From Methyloversatilis universalis (GTDB lineage Bacteria > Pseudomonadota > Gammaproteobacteria > Methylococcales > Methylococcaceae), in assembly GCA_020723665.1 (NCBI GenBank), contig DYIL01000001.1, positions 1 to 64,000 on the forward strand: a stretch of DNA of 64,000 nt, read 5' to 3'. A program made the position numbers and the translations under genes. The stretch's first letter is position 1. Each line of letters opens with the position of its first letter. A model generated the notes under the pieces. That model did not search any database, was not told the origin of the DNA, and was given only the letters and a program-made list of their open reading frames with translations. Of the stretch, positions 23,800 through 32,769 are shown one piece after another.

Positions 23800-25203
23800 A
23801 TGTCGAAGGCAAGAAGGAAGAAGCGAGTGTATTTTCTCATGGGTCTATTCCTGTCGTGGGTGGGATCGGCACGGGCACTTCCTCCTCCCGGACTGGCGGG
23901 CGAAGGTGACCTACCTTCGTTTACACCTACTCACAAGACGGAAAGCGCCGAAACGGAAGAGGCGCCATGGCTGGGCGAAGCCTTGGCGCTCGAGAAGGTG
24001 CTCGCCTATGCTCAGGAACATAATCCCGCCATCCAGGCAGCAAAAAGCCGCCTTTCGGCGGCCCGGCAAGTGCCCGACCAGGCTTCCGCCTACGAGGACC
24101 CCACGGTGAGCTGGGAAGCCTGGAACGCGCCCGAGAACTTTCGTATCGACCAGGCGAATAACAATATCATCCGCCTCTCCCAAAAGATCCCCTTTCCCGG
24201 CAAGCTCCGCCTGAAGGGCGAAATCGCGTCCAAGGAGGCGGAGCGGATGGAGGCGGAGCTGAAGGCCGTGGAGATCGACATCGTGGCCCAGCTCAAGAAG
24301 GCCTATTTCGATCTCTGGCTGGTGTACCAAAACCTGGAGGTCTACCGCCGGGATCGGGAACTGGTGGCGCAGTTCGCCCGCATCGCCGAACAGAAATACG
24401 CCGTGGGCCAGGTCTCCCAGCCGGACGTGCTGCGGGCCCAGGTGGAGCTGACGCGCCTGATCAACCGGGTGACCACCGAGACCCTGGCGCTGGGCAAGGC
24501 CCGGGCGCGGCTCAATGCGCTCCTCAGCCGTCCCCCCGAAGCTCCCTTGGGGATGCCCCAAAGCCCGCCCGCGCCCGCCGTACCGTACGCCATGGCGGAG
24601 CTGGAAGCACTGGCGCTCGCCAACCGGCCGGAACTTCTCGCCCAGATCAGGACCTTGGAAAAGGAAGGTTTGGCCCGTGATCTGGCCCGCAAGGCCTACT
24701 ATCCGAACTTCGAGGTCTCCGTGAGCCGCTTCGAGAACTTCGGTCAACGCAACGGCTTCGGGGTCGGCGTTTCCGCTTCCATTCCCCTGGTCTTCAAATA
24801 CAAGTACGACGCCGCGGTAGGGGAGGCCACCGCGAATCTGCAGACGGCGCAAAGCGAGCTCTCGCGGCTTCGGGACCTGGCCCTATTCGAGGTGAAACAG
24901 GCGTTCGTGGAGCTGCAGACCGCTCTGGAGCAGCTCGATCTCTTCCTCCACACCCACATTCCCCAGGCCGAACAGGCTCTTGAGGCTTCGCAGATCAGCT
25001 ATCAGACTGGCGTTCTTGATTTCCTCTCGCTGGTCGACAGCGTGCGGGCCGTGGAACAGGTCCACCTCGAACATCTGGCGGCCGCGGCGAATTTCGAGAA
25101 GGCTTGGGCGGAATTGGAGCGGGCCGTGGGCCAGGAATTATCCAGAACCGCTACAAAACGGGGCCGCGAAGCCGCGGAATCCAGCAAGGGAGGTCAGCGA
25201 TGA
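23800..25203 (+). CDS. cusC: Outer-membrane efflux channel, TolC/CusC family
   Basis: 467 residues. The signal segment is YFLMGLFLSWVGSARALPPP. The TolC-family repeats are AYAQEHNPAIQAAKSRLSAA and, in the second half, ALANRPELLAQIRTLEKEG. QKIPFPGKLRLKGEIASKEA is the conserved groove near the membrane entry, and SLVDSVRAVEQVHLEHL the final helix. It forms the outer-membrane duct of a tripartite metal pump with the two following gene products. ATG 23800 (MSKARRKKR) follows GGAGGGGAGA. The TGA overlaps the ATG of the membrane-fusion gene. Confidence 0.88.
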   Translation: MSKARRKKRVYFLMGLFLSWVGSARALPPPGLAGEGDLPSFTPTHKTESAETEEAPWLGEALALEKVLAYAQEHNPAIQAAKSRLSAARQVPDQASAYEDPTVSWEAWNAPENFRIDQANNNIIRLSQKIPFPGKLRLKGEIASKEAERMEAELKAVEIDIVAQLKKAYFDLWLVYQNLEVYRRDRELVAQFARIAEQKYAVGQVSQPDVLRAQVELTRLINRVTTETLALGKARARLNALLSRPPEAPLGMPQSPPAPAVPYAMAELEALALANRPELLAQIRTLEKEGLARDLARKAYYPNFEVSVSRFENFGQRNGFGVGVSASIPLVFKYKYDAAVGEATANLQTAQSELSRLRDLALFEVKQAFVELQTALEQLDLFLHTHIPQAEQALEASQISYQTGVLDFLSLVDSVRAVEQVHLEHLAAAANFEKAWAELERAVGQELSRTATKRGREAAESSKGGQR

Positions 25204-27155
25204 GAGACCGTAGAACGCTTTGGGCTTGTCTCCTGGTCTTGGCTTTGGCGCTTCCGTCTTTAGGAGGAGGCGTCAAAGCCGCGCCGGAAGAAGCTCCGCC
25301 TGGCGGTAAAAGGAGCTCTCTCCCCGCGATGCCGCAACAGGGACCTGTCCAACTCAGCCCGATACAACGACAGCTCATCGGCGTCACCTACGGAACGGTC
25401 ACGAAGAAGCCTTTGGTTAAAGTCATCCGGACGGTGGGCCGCGTGGACTACGACGAGCGTAAGCTGGCCGAGGTGACGCTCAAGATCTCCGGCTGGATAC
25501 AAGACCTCGTGGTGAACTCTACCGGCAGGCTCGTCAAGAAAGGACAGCCGCTCCTGACCATTTATAGTCCCGATCTGGTGAGCGCCCAGCAGGAGTATCT
25601 GTTGGCGCTCCGCACCCGGGAGAAGCTCAAAGACAGCCGCCTGCACGAGGCGCTGGCGTCGGCGGGGTTCCTGGTCGAGGCCAGCCGCAACCGCCTGCTG
25701 CTCTGGGACCTCACGCCCGCTCAGATTCGAGCCCTGGAGCAATCGGGCAAGCCGCAGCTCCACCAGATCCTTTATTCCCCGATCACCGGCTACGTCATCG
25801 AAAAGGAAGTCTTGCAAGGGCAGCGGGTTGAGCCGGGAAAAACGCTGTACAAAATCGCTGATCTCTCCACCGTCTGGGTGAATGCGGCGATCTACGAATA
25901 CGAACTGCCCCTCATCCGCGAGGGGCAAGAGGCCGCCATGACGCTGGCCTATATTCCCGGCGCCGTCTGGCGGGGGACCGTCGATTACATCTATCCCTAT
26001 CTGGAAACCGAGACCCGCACCAACCCGGTGCGCTTCGTGTTTCCCAACCCCAACCACAAACTCAAGCCGGGCATGTACGCCAACCTGGAGCTGAAGGCCG
26101 ATCTGGGCGAGAAGCTGGTCGTGCCCGAGAGCGCCGTGCTCCACTCCGGGGTGCGCAGGCTGGTCTTCATCGACCGCGGCGAGGGACGCCTCGAGCCGCG
26201 GGAGGTGACTTTGGGGATGCAGACGGAGGGGTACTGGGAGGTTCTGGATGGCCTCGGGGAGGGAGAGCGGATCGCCTCGAGCGGCAATTTCCTCATCGAT
26301 TCCGAGAGCAAGCTCGCCGCGGCGGAGAGCATGATGGCGATGATGGGGCAAATCGGCATGGGAGACTGGAAGATGGAGAGCGCCAAGCCCATGGAGATGG
26401 GCGGGGGAACACCTGCCGCTGGCCCCCAGGAGAAAGCCATCGGTGACCTGAGACTGCGTATCAGTACCCAACCCGAGCCGGCCAAGGTGGGTGAGAATAC
26501 ACTTCGCATTGAAGTCAAAGATGCCCGCGGTCAGCCCGTCACCCATGCCGCGCTCGCCGTCGAATACACCATGGACATGCCGGGTATGCCGATCGACAAG
26601 GCGGAGGTCCGCCACATTGGGGACGGTGTCTACGAGACCCAAGTCCGGTTCACTATGGCCGGCCCCTGGGGCGTGACGGTGAGCATCCAGCGGCCAAGCC
26701 AAGCCGAGCTCCGCGAGCGCTTCACCCTCAATGCCAGCCTCGAGGAGGCGGAGGCCAAGAAATCCATGGAAATGGGAAGCGCAAGGCCCATGGAGGAGGA
26801 AATGGGCGCTGCGGTACCCCAAAAGGAAAAGCCCGCGGGCGAGATCAAGTTGCGCCTCGGTACTCAGCCGGAGCCGGCCAAAGTGGGCGACAACACCCTG
26901 CGCATCGAGGTCCGGGACGCCGGTGATCGGCCGGTCACCGGCGCCACGGTGGCCGTGGAGTACACCATGGACATGCCGGGCATGATGGTCGATAAGGCAG
27001 AGGCCGTCCCGATCGGGAAAGGTGTTTACGAGGCCAAGGTCCGGTTCACCATGGCGGGCCCGTGGAGCGTGACGGTGAAAGTGGAGCGGCCGGGGCAGGC
27101 CAAAGTCCACGAGCGCTTCACCGTCAATGCACACCTTCAGGGGGGTGGATCGTGA
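25200..27155 (+). CDS. cusB: CusB-type membrane-fusion protein with two extra YtkA-like domains
   Basis: 651 residues, against about 400 for ordinary CusB. Residues 1-25 form the signal segment. The MFP core (about 40-380) shows VGRVDYDERKLAEVTLKISG, YSPDLVSAQQEYLLALR, YSPITGYVIEKEVLQGQRVE, ADLSTVWVNAAIYEYELPLI and YPYLETETRTNPVRF. After a Met-rich linker (SMMAMMGQIGMGDWKM) come two near-identical domains of about 95 residues with EYTMDMPGMP / EYTMDMPGMM and VRFTMAGPWGVTV / VRFTMAGPWSVTV, matching the YtkA-like/FixH-associated fold. The MDMPGM motifs could bind Cu(I)/Ag(I) in place of a separate CusF. It starts by ATGA overlap and ends overlapping the pump gene (GTGA). Confidence 0.88.
   Translation: MRDRRTLWACLLVLALALPSLGGGVKAAPEEAPPGGKRSSLPAMPQQGPVQLSPIQRQLIGVTYGTVTKKPLVKVIRTVGRVDYDERKLAEVTLKISGWIQDLVVNSTGRLVKKGQPLLTIYSPDLVSAQQEYLLALRTREKLKDSRLHEALASAGFLVEASRNRLLLWDLTPAQIRALEQSGKPQLHQILYSPITGYVIEKEVLQGQRVEPGKTLYKIADLSTVWVNAAIYEYELPLIREGQEAAMTLAYIPGAVWRGTVDYIYPYLETETRTNPVRFVFPNPNHKLKPGMYANLELKADLGEKLVVPESAVLHSGVRRLVFIDRGEGRLEPREVTLGMQTEGYWEVLDGLGEGERIASSGNFLIDSESKLAAAESMMAMMGQIGMGDWKMESAKPMEMGGGTPAAGPQEKAIGDLRLRISTQPEPAKVGENTLRIEVKDARGQPVTHAALAVEYTMDMPGMPIDKAEVRHIGDGVYETQVRFTMAGPWGVTVSIQRPSQAELRERFTLNASLEEAEAKKSMEMGSARPMEEEMGAAVPQKEKPAGEIKLRLGTQPEPAKVGDNTLRIEVRDAGDRPVTGATVAVEYTMDMPGMMVDKAEAVPIGKGVYEAKVRFTMAGPWSVTVKVERPGQAKVHERFTVNAHLQGGGS
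26442..27137 (+). repeat. Tandem duplicated domain inside the membrane-fusion gene
   Basis: Two copies (about 26442-26742 and 26839-27137) encode the same 95-residue YtkA-like domain. They are separated by a Met/Glu/Lys-rich linker that itself repeats the linker before the first copy (KSMEMG, KPMEMG). Strong DNA similarity points to a recent duplication kept in frame. Confidence 0.75.
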
Positions 27156-30100
27156 TCGGCAAGCTCATCGAATACAACGCCAAGAACAGGTTCCTGGTTC
27201 TGCTCCTGCTCTTTTTCGCTTCCGCCTGGGGCCTTTGGGCGCTCTTGCGCGTGCCGTTGGACGCCATTCCGGATCTCTCGGATGTGCAGGTGATCGTCTA
27301 CACCGAGTGGCCGGGCCGCAGCCCCCAGATCATGGAGGACCAGATCACGTATCCCATCGTCTCCTCTCTGATCGCCGCACCGAGGGTCAAATATGTGCGC
27401 GGCGTCTCCATGATCGGGGATTCCTTCGTCTACGTGGTCTTCGAGGACGGCACCGACATCTACTGGGCCAGAAGCCGGGTACTCGAATATCTGCAGGGGA
27501 TCGCCCGGAGGCTCCCCGAAGGGGTGACGCCGACCCTAGGTCCCGATGCCACCGGCGTGGGCTGGGTATTCCAGTACGCGCTGGTGGACAGGAGCGGAAA
27601 GCATAGCCTGGCCGAACTGCGCTCCCTGCAGGACTGGTATCTCCGCTACTGGCTTTCGAGCGTGCCGGGGGTGGCCGAAGTGGCGACGGTGGGGGGCTTC
27701 GTCAAGCAGTACCAGGTCACTGTCAATCCCCAGGCGCTCCTTGCCTATAACTTGCCCCTCGAGACCGTGATCGAGGCCATCCGCCGCAGCAACAACGAAG
27801 TGGGCGGCCGGGTGCTGGAGGTCAGCAGCGTGGAGCACTTCGTCCGCGGGCTCGGCTATATTCGCTCGCTCAGGGACATCGAGGACATCCCCGTGGGCAC
27901 CGACGGTAAGGGCACCCCCATCCGGGTCCGTGACATCGGTCAGGTGCAGTTCGGCCCGGACCTCCGACGGGGGATCGCCGAGCTGAACGGCGAGGGCGAG
28001 GCAGTAGGGGGCATCGTGGTGATGCGCTACGGGGAAAACGCCGTCACGGTGATCCGGGAGGTCAAGGAGAAACTGGAGGAGGTCCGGCGTTCGCTGCCGG
28101 AGGGCGTGGAGATCGTCACGACTTACGATCGCTCGAACCTGATCTTGCGCGCCATCGCCACCCTGAAGGCCACCCTTCAAGAAGAAATGGCGATCGTGAG
28201 CCTGGTCATCATCGTGTTCCTTTTCCATCTCCGCAGTTCGCTGATCCCCATCTTCACGCTCCCCATCGCCGTGCTGCTCGCCTTCATCCCCATGTACTAC
28301 CTGGGGGTGACGGCCAACATCATGTCCCTGGGCGGCATTGCCATCGCCATCGGCGCCATGGTGGATGCGGCGATCATCATGGTGGAGAACGCCCACAAGC
28401 GGCTCGACGAGTGGCAGAGGCAGGGGCGGCCGGGCTCTCGCGAGCGGGTGATCATCGAGGCGTTCAAGGAGGTCGGCCCCGCCATCTTCTTCGCCCTGCT
28501 GGTGATCACCGTCTCCTTCATTCCGATCTTCGCCTTGGAGTCGCAGGAAGGCCGGCTCTTCAAGCCGCTCGCCTACACCACCATGTTTTCGATGGCCTTT
28601 GCGGCGGCTCTCGCCGTGACCCTGACGCCGGCGCTGGCCACCTTCTTCATCCGCGGGCGTATTCACAGCGAAGAGCGGCATCCGGTGAGCCGGATGCTCA
28701 TCGCGCTCTATCATCCCATCGTCGCCTTCGTCGTGCGCTTTCGCAAGACGATGGTCGTCGCGGCGGTGGTGGTGATGGCCCTGAGTCTCCCGGTCTTTGC
28801 CAAGCTCGGTTCGGAGTTCATGCCCCCGCTCAATGAAGGCACCCTCCTCTACATGCCCACCGCCCTGCCGGGTATGTCGGTCACCCAGGCACGCCAAGTT
28901 CTCCAGACCCAGGATCAGCTGCTCAGGGGCTTTCCGGAAACGGAGATGGTTGCCGGCAAGATCGGGCGGGCCAACAGCCCGACGGACCCGGCCCCGCTCA
29001 ACATGGTGGAGACCGTGGTGAACCTGAAGCCGCCCGAGGCATGGCGCACGGTGAAGGTGGAGCGCTGGCATTCCGGCTGGACGCCGGACTGGCTCAAGGC
29101 CCCATTGCAGCGGCTGTGGCCGGAGGAGCGGCCGATGACCTGGGACGAGCTGCTCGACGAGATGGATCAGACGCTGAAATTCCCCGGCATGCCCAACATC
29201 TTCTGGATGCCCATCCAGACCCGCACCGAGATGCTGGCCACCGGAATCCGCAGCGTCTTGGGCATCAAGGTCTTCGGTCCGGATCTGGAGTCCATCGAGC
29301 AGGTGGGCACCCGGATCGAGGCGGTGCTAGGCCCCTTGCGCGGCACCCGCAGCGCCTTCTACGACCGGGCGGCCGGCGGCTATTATCTGGACTTCGACGT
29401 GCGGCGGGCCGAGGCGGCGCGCTACGGTCTGACCGTCGGAGATGTGCAGGATGTCATCGAGACGGCCATCGGCGGCAAGCACATCACCTGGACCGTGGAG
29501 GGACGGGAGCGGTATTCCGTCAATCTCCGCTATCCCCGCGAGCTGCGCGACGATGTGGAGAAGCTCAAGCGCACGCTGATCCACACCCCCGCAGGACCGC
29601 TCGTGCCCATGGCCCAACTCGCGGATCTCCGCTACTCGGTGGGGCCGCCGATGGTGCGGGACGAGGACGCCCAACTGGTCGGCTATGTCTTTGTGGACGT
29701 GGCGGGCCGGGACCTCGGGGGTTACGTGGCGGAGGCCAAGCAGACGCTGGCCGAACGGATCGCGCTACCGCCCGGCGTCCACCTCGCCTGGGCCGGGCAG
29801 TTCCAGTACCTGGAACGGGCGCAAGAAAAGCTCATGTTTATTGTGCCCCTCACCCTGCTGGTGGTGTTCGTGCTGATCTACCTCAACACGGGCTCGGCGG
29901 TAAAGACCCTGATCGTGTTTCTGGCGGTGCCCTTCTCGCTGGTGGGCGCGGTGTGGCTCCTCTATCTCCTCGGCTACAACCTGAGCGTGGCGGTGTGGGT
30001 CGGCCTCATCGCCCTCGCGGGACTCGACGCGGAGACCGGGGTGGTGATGCTGCTCTATCTCGATCTCGCCTACGAGCAGATGAAGCGCGAAGGGCGGATG

Positions 30101-30370
30101 AAGAGCTTTGCCGACCTTCAGGAGGCGGTAATGCAGGGGGCGGTCAAGCGCATCCGACCCAAGATGATGACGGTCATGGCTATCCTGGTGGGACTGTTGC
30201 CCATCCTGTGGAGCTCCGGCACCGGGGCCGACGTGATGAAGCGGATCGCCGCGCCGATGCTCGGCGGGATCGTCACGTCAGCCGTGCTGGAACTGCTCAT
30301 CTATCCGGCCATTTACACCCTCTGGAAATGGCGGTGGGAAGTAAAACCGGCCCATGGAGATCAAGATTAG
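27152..30370 (+). CDS. cusA: HME-RND efflux pump, CusA type (Cu/Ag)
   Basis: 1072 residues, normal for CusA. This is the proton-driven inner-membrane pump. Features include DAIPDLSDVQVIVYTEWPGR near the N-terminus, ADGTxIYWARSRV-like porter sequence, and AIGAMVDAAIIMVENAHKRL in TM4 with the proton-relay Asp. GSEFMPPLNEGTLLYMPTAL opens the second half. MPIQTRTEMLATGIRSVLGI includes a Met of the Cu-relay region, and AGLDAETGVVMLLYLDLAYE lies in TM10. It starts with GTG overlapping the previous TGA, after GGGGGTGGATC. It forms a CBA tripartite complex with the two upstream proteins. The 175 bases after the stop contain no clear terminator. Confidence 0.92.
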   Translation: MIGKLIEYNAKNRFLVLLLLFFASAWGLWALLRVPLDAIPDLSDVQVIVYTEWPGRSPQIMEDQITYPIVSSLIAAPRVKYVRGVSMIGDSFVYVVFEDGTDIYWARSRVLEYLQGIARRLPEGVTPTLGPDATGVGWVFQYALVDRSGKHSLAELRSLQDWYLRYWLSSVPGVAEVATVGGFVKQYQVTVNPQALLAYNLPLETVIEAIRRSNNEVGGRVLEVSSVEHFVRGLGYIRSLRDIEDIPVGTDGKGTPIRVRDIGQVQFGPDLRRGIAELNGEGEAVGGIVVMRYGENAVTVIREVKEKLEEVRRSLPEGVEIVTTYDRSNLILRAIATLKATLQEEMAIVSLVIIVFLFHLRSSLIPIFTLPIAVLLAFIPMYYLGVTANIMSLGGIAIAIGAMVDAAIIMVENAHKRLDEWQRQGRPGSRERVIIEAFKEVGPAIFFALLVITVSFIPIFALESQEGRLFKPLAYTTMFSMAFAAALAVTLTPALATFFIRGRIHSEERHPVSRMLIALYHPIVAFVVRFRKTMVVAAVVVMALSLPVFAKLGSEFMPPLNEGTLLYMPTALPGMSVTQARQVLQTQDQLLRGFPETEMVAGKIGRANSPTDPAPLNMVETVVNLKPPEAWRTVKVERWHSGWTPDWLKAPLQRLWPEERPMTWDELLDEMDQTLKFPGMPNIFWMPIQTRTEMLATGIRSVLGIKVFGPDLESIEQVGTRIEAVLGPLRGTRSAFYDRAAGGYYLDFDVRRAEAARYGLTVGDVQDVIETAIGGKHITWTVEGRERYSVNLRYPRELRDDVEKLKRTLIHTPAGPLVPMAQLADLRYSVGPPMVRDEDAQLVGYVFVDVAGRDLGGYVAEAKQTLAERIALPPGVHLAWAGQFQYLERAQEKLMFIVPLTLLVVFVLIYLNTGSAVKTLIVFLAVPFSLVGAVWLLYLLGYNLSVAVWVGLIALAGLDAETGVVMLLYLDLAYEQMKREGRMKSFADLQEAVMQGAVKRIRPKMMTVMAILVGLLPILWSSGTGADVMKRIAAPMLGGIVTSAVLELLIYPAIYTLWKWRWEVKPAHGDQD

Positions 30371-30548
30371 CATCATGGCTGTCCGCCTCAGGCCGTACCC
30401 ATCGCCTGGAATGGCGTTGCGGTGGCTTTGAACGTCTATCTGGCGCACACCCAAAAGCGAATCTGAAAACGAGGCGAATCCGGTATCGAATGGCAGGACC
30501 CACTAAAATAAAGGGCTGCCGATCCGCAAAAATGAAAAATGGGGTGTG

Positions 30549-31811
30549 ATGGAGACTTCAACTTTGATTGAACTGATTGACCGCTACAAGGCCGATCAGG
30601 AATCGGTGTACAACACGTGGTTCGTAAATGGGGAAGCGCGCATGAAGGCCTTCCGTACCATACGGCGCGGGGTGCGCGATGTCGTGGACAGCATCGCCAA
30701 TGGGACATTCGGAAACGATTTCAAAGGTTCCTCCCTAGAGGTGGTGTTGACTGCGATCACCGAACAGAAGCAAGTCTTCGAAGGCGCGGCCCATCCGTTC
30801 TACTGGAAACCCAAGCTTCGGATCCCCGACATCTACGAAAATGAGGCGAACAAGCGCACGTTTGGGGCATTCCTCAACGCCTGTCTCACCACCGCGCAGG
30901 CGGACCGGGTATTGGCTGAAATGAGCCGTCTGGCCGCGGCCCGGATCAAAGGGCTGGGGCCTGCGGCGGCCAATATCGTGTACTTTCTGCATCCCACCCT
31001 CGTGCCGCCCTTCAATACCGCCATGGTCAACGGCTTCAACGCCCTGTTCGCGGACAAGAAGAAACTCGGTTCCTGGGAGAGTTATCTCGCCATGCGCGAG
31101 ACCATCATCCAGGCGAACGACAAGGTACGCAACCAGCTCTCCAAAGATCTCGGCGCATTTGCGGGTTTGCTGTATGAAATCGGTTCGGGACGGTTACCGA
31201 TGCAGGGCAATGCCGAGGCCGTCCTCGCGACGGAGAAGGCCAAAGCCGAGAAAGCCGCCAAGGCTCGACATGCGGCGATCGTAGAGGAGCAGCGTGAAGA
31301 ATCCGAGCACACCCGCATTCAACATCTGCTGATTACGATTGGGCGCGCCCTCCAATACGACGTGCACGTGGCACGCAATGACCGTCATCGCGCCTACGAC
31401 GGTCAAAGCTTCGCACTGCTCACCGTAGCCGAACTGCCTCCGAAGGACTGGCCACAAGAAGTGCTGGAGACGGTGAGCCTGATTGACGTGCTCTGGCTGA
31501 AACCGAAAACGGGGGAGATCGTCGGCGCCTTCGAGGTCGAGAAAAGCACCTCCATTTACTCGGGAATCCTCCGATTGGAGGATTTGGCGCGTTCGATTCC
31601 CGACTGCACGTGCGATCTTTATCTGGTGGCGCCGGATCGCCGCGAGAAGGAAGTGATGGCGCAATTGGCCCGCCCCGCTTTTCGCAACGCCCTGGCCGAG
31701 GTCCCGATCGCTTTCATTCCGTTCAACGATCTGTGCGAGCACTGTAAAGCGATTTGTACCTTCGGCGAAGACCATTCCATCTTAAGAAAGATTGCCCGTA
31801 CCAGGCCGTAA
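30549..31811 (+). CDS. Putative two-domain nuclease: HhH-type N-terminus and PD-(D/E)XK-like C-terminus
   Basis: 420 residues. The N-terminal 210 residues resemble a helix-hairpin-helix glycosylase-like fold (AARIKGLGPAAANIVYFLHP, then PPFNTAMVNGFNALF). After a Lys/Ala/Glu coiled linker (TEKAKAEKAAKARHAAIVEE), the C-terminal 150 residues have SLIDVLWLKPKTGEIVGAFE and VEKSTSIYSGILRLEDLARS. An Asp, about 12-15 residues, then a Glu-Val-Glu-Lys strand is how PD-(D/E)XK nucleases look. The end has CEHCKAIC. I do not know the exact family. A stand-alone restriction or repair enzyme is the most likely reading (inference). It is a single gene, not obviously part of a methylase system. ATG 30549 follows GGGGTG. 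Confidence 0.55.
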   Translation: METSTLIELIDRYKADQESVYNTWFVNGEARMKAFRTIRRGVRDVVDSIANGTFGNDFKGSSLEVVLTAITEQKQVFEGAAHPFYWKPKLRIPDIYENEANKRTFGAFLNACLTTAQADRVLAEMSRLAAARIKGLGPAAANIVYFLHPTLVPPFNTAMVNGFNALFADKKKLGSWESYLAMRETIIQANDKVRNQLSKDLGAFAGLLYEIGSGRLPMQGNAEAVLATEKAKAEKAAKARHAAIVEEQREESEHTRIQHLLITIGRALQYDVHVARNDRHRAYDGQSFALLTVAELPPKDWPQEVLETVSLIDVLWLKPKTGEIVGAFEVEKSTSIYSGILRLEDLARSIPDCTCDLYLVAPDRREKEVMAQLARPAFRNALAEVPIAFIPFNDLCEHCKAICTFGEDHSILRKIARTRP

Positions 31812-32091
31812 GCGTAAAACTTGGAGGGGGCCGGATTTATTCATCATGAGTTGAACGTCAGGTTGGGTTAGCGCGGCTCTTCAGAGCCTTGGGCGAACCG
31901 CCTGCCGCTGAAACCCCATCCGACGAATCCCGCTCGTCGATCATGGATCGAACGACATCTCATCCGACGGGACAAAGGTCTCGTCAGAGATCACCGCTGT
32001 CAGGAGAGAATCGATATTCGCTCGCTCTCACTCCTTGTACCTATAGGATTTGCTCGGATTTCCACCCGGTAAACACGTTAGCACCTCCCTC
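31812..32091. other. Intergenic stretch without a supported gene
   Basis: No frame here has a ribosome site together with coherent composition. It ends at the MerR-type promoter beginning at 32092. Confidence 0.5.
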
Positions 32092-32123
32092 TTGACCTTT
32101 GGGCAAGCCCCAAGGTGTAGGCT
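32092..32123 (+). promoter_or_regulatory. MerR-type promoter (20-bp spacer)
   Basis: -35 TTGACC (32092-32097), 20-base spacer, -10 TAGGCT (32118-32123). The spacer holds the inverted repeat ACCTT-TGGG / CCCC-AAGGT. An over-long spacer with a centred palindrome is the hallmark of MerR-family activation by DNA twisting. It drives the thioredoxin-like gene at 32212. Confidence 0.75.
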
Positions 32124-32211
32124 GCCATCGACGCGGTACGGATCGGCCCCTCGACGAGAAGTCGAGACGCGCGGCGTCAAAATCCGCGAAACCAGTAACA
32201 GGAGCGTAGAA

Positions 32212-32553
32212 ATGATGACGAAACGCAAAATCGAGGTGTTCAGCGCCGGTTGCACGGTCTGCGAGGACGTCATCGAAATGATAAAGCGGGCCGCCTGTCC
32301 GTCTTGCGAGGTGACGCTGCACGACATGAACGACATCAATGTAGCCAAGCGTGCCCGAGACCTGGGCGTTCGTTCGGTGCCGGCGGTCGCCATCGACGGC
32401 CGGTTGGCCCCGTGCTGTACGGGGGCAGGCGTCGACGAGCCAGCGCTTCGCGCGGCCGGACTGGGCCAGTCTTTAGCCGACTCGCCCCGGCAAAGGACCG
32501 CCGCCCCTCGCCGGGGCGCCGCTTCAACCGGATTCTTTGGACCAAACGCTTGA
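32212..32553 (+). CDS. Thioredoxin/glutaredoxin-like small thiol protein
   Basis: 113 residues. MMTKRKIEVFSAGCTVCEDV has a CTVC active-site motif at the end of strand 1. TVDMNDxxxAKRAxDLGVRSVPAVA-like sequence follows, with the cis-Pro loop (GVRSVPAVAIDGRLAPCC), a typical small thioredoxin fold. The extra CPSC and CC pairs could bind or pass on soft metals. The last 35 residues are Ala/Arg-rich and unlike the family, perhaps an extension by frameshift. AGGAGCGTAGAA precedes the ATG. It is under its own MerR-type promoter. Such proteins occur in mercury and arsenic clusters as thiol reductants or metal chaperones. Confidence 0.75.
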   Translation: MMTKRKIEVFSAGCTVCEDVIEMIKRAACPSCEVTLHDMNDINVAKRARDLGVRSVPAVAIDGRLAPCCTGAGVDEPALRAAGLGQSLADSPRQRTAAPRRGAASTGFFGPNA

Positions 32554-32580
32554 CCTTGGTGCCTACTCCAGGGTTTATCT
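32550..32580 (+). promoter_or_regulatory. MerR-type promoter (19-bp spacer)
   Basis: -35 TTGACC (32550-32555) overlaps the stop codon of the previous gene. The spacer is 19 bases and the -10 is TTATCT (32575-32580). Inside it ACCTTGG is opposed by CCAGGGT. It is positioned to drive the small ORF at 32615 and the P1B ATPase at 32770, and its first 15 bases match the promoter at 36093. Confidence 0.7.
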
Positions 32581-32614
32581 TTTTTGCGTGGCGTTCCGTC
32601 GGTAGGAGGCAATT

Positions 32615-32686
32615 ATGGCTTCCAAGATAGCCGTGCAACGCAGGGCTGCCATACCAGGCCCTGTCTTGTCTACATCAGGTACATAG
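32615..32686 (+). CDS. Very short ORF (23 aa) between promoter and P1B ATPase
   Basis: MASKIAVQRRAAIPGPVLST and three more residues. It has a strong GTAGGAGGCAATT ribosome site, 35 bases after the -10 of a MerR-type promoter. It could be a leader peptide or the remnant of a small gene. Nothing else is recognised. Confidence 0.3.
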   Translation: MASKIAVQRRAAIPGPVLSTSGT

Positions 32687-32769
32687 GTCGCTCAAAGCCG
32701 CCTACCGCTTCGCGTATTTGGAAAAATGGAACGAAAAGACCGGTTTTGCACTAACAGAGAGGTGTCATT

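Noticed and set aside
27536-29071. 511-codon minus-strand frame across cusA
   Set aside because: Composition is dominated by His, Asp, Gly and Arg as expected from antisense reading of a pump gene.
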